A stretch of DNA of 7,532 bases from JALHVH01 sp964544265 (GTDB lineage Bacteria; Acidobacteriota; Aminicenantia; Aminicenantales; Saccharicenantaceae): NCBI GenBank assembly GCA_964544265.1, contig CAZJBD010000126.1, forward strand, positions 1 through 7,532, in the 5' to 3' direction. The notes beneath the pieces were generated by a model that had not been told where the DNA came from, searched no databases, and saw nothing but the letters and a program-made list of their open reading frames with translations. Below, one piece after another: positions 5,476-7,532 of the stretch (within the stretch, counting starts at the first letter, position 1; the number at the start of each line of letters is the position of its first letter). The translations under genes and the position numbers were made by a program.

Positions 5476-5885
5476 GAGCCCTTGTTGACACGTCCGTATG
5501 GTCGTTGGCTCTCCGGAGAACAAATACGGATCTCAGCCGAAAAGAGGCTCACGCCGTAGACCTGTTGAAGGAACTCATCCGGGATGGATGCGCGGTTGTG
5601 ATCGGTCCCATTAGGCAGGAAATTCTATCGGGGATCCCCGACGAGGCCCAATTCCGGAAACTGAAGGCCAAACTCCGCGCGTTCGAAGATTTGGGAATCA
5701 CCTCCGATGATTATGAACTGGCGGCCGAATTCTACAACGCCTGCAGAAAAACGGGTGTGCAGGGTTCTCATATCGACTTCCTCATTTGCGCCGTCGCAGC
5801 AAGAAATCAATTGCCGGTTTTCACCCTCGACGCAGATTTTGAGAGATATGCGCAGCCGCTTGGAATTTCTCTTTACCGGTATTAG
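5472..5885 (+). CDS. vapC: VapC-type PIN-domain ribonuclease toxin
   Basis: This 137-residue PIN-domain protein is expected to cleave specific RNAs (for known VapC toxins, initiator tRNA or rRNA loops) when VapB is degraded, arresting translation. The acidic metal-binding set is intact: Asp6 in LVDTSVW, Glu50 in IRQEILSG, Asp102 in HIDFLICAVA and Asp120/Asp122 in TLDADFERYA. The length is normal, so it looks active. The start is GTG at 5472, overlapping the vapB stop by 4 nt, with AGGAAG a few bases upstream; no later start preserves Asp6. It follows vapB in the same operon behind the palindromic promoter. The specific RNA target cannot be read from sequence. Confidence 0.92.
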   Translation: MRALVDTSVWSLALRRTNTDLSRKEAHAVDLLKELIRDGCAVVIGPIRQEILSGIPDEAQFRKLKAKLRAFEDLGITSDDYELAAEFYNACRKTGVQGSHIDFLICAVAARNQLPVFTLDADFERYAQPLGISLYRY

Positions 5886-5982
5886 CTACGCCTTTCCCTC
5901 GAACACCGTCTTGCGGTCGATCATATTGTTTCATGGTCGCACGCAGCTTCTTCCCGCCGCTATTCGTGGCTCTTCGTTACTA

Positions 5983-6011
5983 TTGACACCGCCACGCATC
6001 CGGCCTACACT
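5983..6011 (+). promoter_or_regulatory. Sigma-70-type promoter of the transglutaminase-like gene
   Basis: A perfect TTGACA (5983-5988) and TACACT (6006-6011) are separated by exactly 17 nt, giving a predicted start near 6018. The Shine-Dalgarno AAGGAG (6026-6031) follows, 10 nt before ATG 6042. The gene is therefore transcribed independently of vapBC. The rest of 5886-5982 shows no gene or clear terminator. Confidence 0.7.
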
Positions 6012-6041
6012 TCCGGCGAATAAAGAAGGAGTCTTTTGACG

Positions 6042-7505
6042 ATGAGCAAGGCAGCCCGTTTTCTGTTTTTTACGATGATCCTGATTTCTTTGTTTTTATT
6101 TGTGGGTTTTGAAAAAGAGGACGCCAATTACCGGTCCCTCGTTGAAAAAGGCGATTTTCAAAAGGCAGAATGGGCCATCCGCGAAGTCATGGAAAAAGAC
6201 ACAAGTCTGACTGCGGAAGACAAGATCCAACTCGGTTTTGAGATCGACCGGATGCACCGGATTCGTCTGGATTTCGCTAAAACTGAAAATGAAATCCTGG
6301 AATATGTAAGAACCTATATTCCGGGGGCGACTATCGCCGACCTGAAAAAATGGGAAGACGACGGTTCGCTCGAATTCATGGTCATTGACGGGAAAAAGAT
6401 TTACTTCAATAATGCCGCCCCGAATCTTTTCCGCATCAATAAGGACGCCAAGGCGATCAAAATCAAGGTTGCAGCAGCAAAGGCGAAAACGACAGGGGTC
6501 AAAGCCGCCGTGGCTTTCCCGTTGGACGATCATATCCAATCGATCATCGACAAATCCGTCAAAACGAAAGAACGTTATGTTCATCCAGTTACGATAAAAA
6601 TCAATTACACGATGACCGTCAATCCGAATGCGGTTCCGGATGGAAGAATGATCCGCTGCTGGATTCCTTATCCAAGAGAGATCACGAACCGGCAGACGAA
6701 TATCAAACTCATCAAAACACAGCCGGTAAAATCTATCCTGGCGGATAACGACGCGACATTACAGAGAACGATCTATCTCCAGAAACCGGCACAAAAAGAC
6801 AGGCCAACGGTTTTTTCAGTTGAATATACATATACTCAAAACGGCGTTTTTGCCGGGATCGACGTCAATAAAGTGCTGCCGACTCCGTCTTCTGATGAAT
6901 TGGCGCCGTTCCTCGGGGAAGTTCCGCCGCACATCATTTTCACCGACGAACTCAAACAAATTTCACCGACGATTATCGGGAGCGAAACGAACCCTTACCT
7001 GAAAGCCAAGAAAATTTTCGAATGGGTCTACACGAACATTCCGTGGGCTTCGGCTCGTGAATATTCCACGATCCGCAATCTGAGCATGTATGCATTTGCC
7101 AATCGCCACGGCGATTGCGGCATCCAGCATCTTCTGTTCATCACGCTCTGTCGTCTGAACGGAATTCCGGCGAAGTGGCAATCAGGCTGGGAATTTAAGC
7201 CGCCGGACGACAGCATGCATGACTGGAGTGAAATTTACATCGAACCGTACGGCTGGGTTCCGGCAGATGTCACCTACGGATTAAAAGAATCTCCCGACGA
7301 GACGCATAAATGGTTCTACGTCGGCGGCATGGACAGCTACCGGTTGATCTTCAATGACACGATTTCCGATCATTTCTTCCCAGCAAAGATATATCCGCGT
7401 TCCGAGACCGTCGATTCCCAGCGCGGCGAAGTCGAATGGGAGGGCGGAAACCTATATTTCGATCAATGGGATTGGAATATGCAATATGAGGTCGTGGCGA
7501 AATAA
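6042..7505 (+). CDS. Exported transglutaminase-like (papain-fold) protein
   Basis: This 487-residue protein starts with a basic MSKAAR and a hydrophobic stretch (7-22), so it is exported or anchored in the inner membrane; no lipobox cysteine is present and the cleavage site is unclear. The C-terminal half holds a transglutaminase-core domain with the full catalytic triad: Cys359 in HGDCGIQHLLFITLCRLNGIPAKW, His393 in MHDWSEIYI and Asp409 in GWVPADVTYG. Bacterial members mostly act as cysteine peptidases or amide hydrolases on peptides or cell-wall material, so cross-linking should not be assumed. The first section (25-170) includes a TPR-like helical part (YRSLVEKGDFQKAEWAIREV, 30-49) that I do not recognise. 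Residues about 181-290 look like a beta-rich region common before this core. The ATG at 6042 is preferred over the in-frame TTG at 6036 by spacing from AAGGAG. The gene is visibly more A+T-rich than the left-hand genes. Confidence 0.85.
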   Translation: MSKAARFLFFTMILISLFLFVGFEKEDANYRSLVEKGDFQKAEWAIREVMEKDTSLTAEDKIQLGFEIDRMHRIRLDFAKTENEILEYVRTYIPGATIADLKKWEDDGSLEFMVIDGKKIYFNNAAPNLFRINKDAKAIKIKVAAAKAKTTGVKAAVAFPLDDHIQSIIDKSVKTKERYVHPVTIKINYTMTVNPNAVPDGRMIRCWIPYPREITNRQTNIKLIKTQPVKSILADNDATLQRTIYLQKPAQKDRPTVFSVEYTYTQNGVFAGIDVNKVLPTPSSDELAPFLGEVPPHIIFTDELKQISPTIIGSETNPYLKAKKIFEWVYTNIPWASAREYSTIRNLSMYAFANRHGDCGIQHLLFITLCRLNGIPAKWQSGWEFKPPDDSMHDWSEIYIEPYGWVPADVTYGLKESPDETHKWFYVGGMDSYRLIFNDTISDHFFPAKIYPRSETVDSQRGEVEWEGGNLYFDQWDWNMQYEVVAK

Positions 7506-7532
7506 TCCTCCTCAAGCCCTCTTCTCCCTCTG

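Noticed and set aside
6036..6038. TTG at 6036 as the transglutaminase-like gene's start
   Set aside because: It is only 4 nt from AAGGAG and is a weak start codon; ATG 6042 gives a normal signal-peptide N-terminus and acceptable spacing.
1..7532. CRISPR arrays, tRNA or rRNA genes, insertion-sequence transposases
   Set aside because: I looked for regularly spaced repeats, tRNA-like cloverleaf ends and transposase motifs and saw none in the window.

Overview
The window looks like one contig region of a metagenome-assembled, Gram-negative bacterial genome. An exact 100-N run (4195-4294) marks a scaffold join, and a gmhA homologue implies heptose-containing surface polysaccharide. Candidatus Aminicenantes or a neighbouring phylum is my guess from the overall feel of the proteins; nothing in the window proves it. 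The left part is GC-rich, while the right end (from about 5200, and most clearly the last gene) is visibly richer in A+T.

Layout: (1) 2-2290, plus strand: a long gene cut by the window's left edge, encoding a complete class I aspartate-type aminotransferase joined in frame to a divergent P-loop domain that resembles ATP-dependent phosphoenolpyruvate carboxykinase (PEPCK). (2) 2284-2356: a perfect 29-bp inverted repeat whose arms are themselves small hairpins. It supplies the last Lys codon and the stop codon of both converging genes. (3) 2350-4120, minus strand: a DUF4143-type AAA ATPase followed by gmhA (sedoheptulose-7-phosphate isomerase family). A 9+10+9 palindrome lies just upstream of the ATPase. 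(4) 4195-4514: the assembly gap and a HicB antitoxin (minus strand) that loses its last residues in the gap; its HicA partner is not visible. A short plus-strand HicB-like remnant lies just beyond it. (5) 4626-5123, minus strand: a pyridoxamine-phosphate-oxidase-like split-barrel protein. (6) 5220-5885, plus strand: a complete VapBC toxin-antitoxin operon with a palindromic operator inside its promoter. (7) 5983-7505, plus strand: an exported transglutaminase-like protein with its own good sigma-70-type promoter.

The genes do not form one pathway. The middle (about 2945-5885) is an accessory patch of defence/toxin-antitoxin-type genes and remnants set between housekeeping-type genes. The most notable item is the aminotransferase-PEPCK-like fusion: the first domain would turn aspartate into oxaloacetate, the substrate of a PEPCK, so the fusion might channel aspartate carbon to phosphoenolpyruvate, provided the altered second domain is active. 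The second most notable item is the inverted repeat that forms the ends of two genes.
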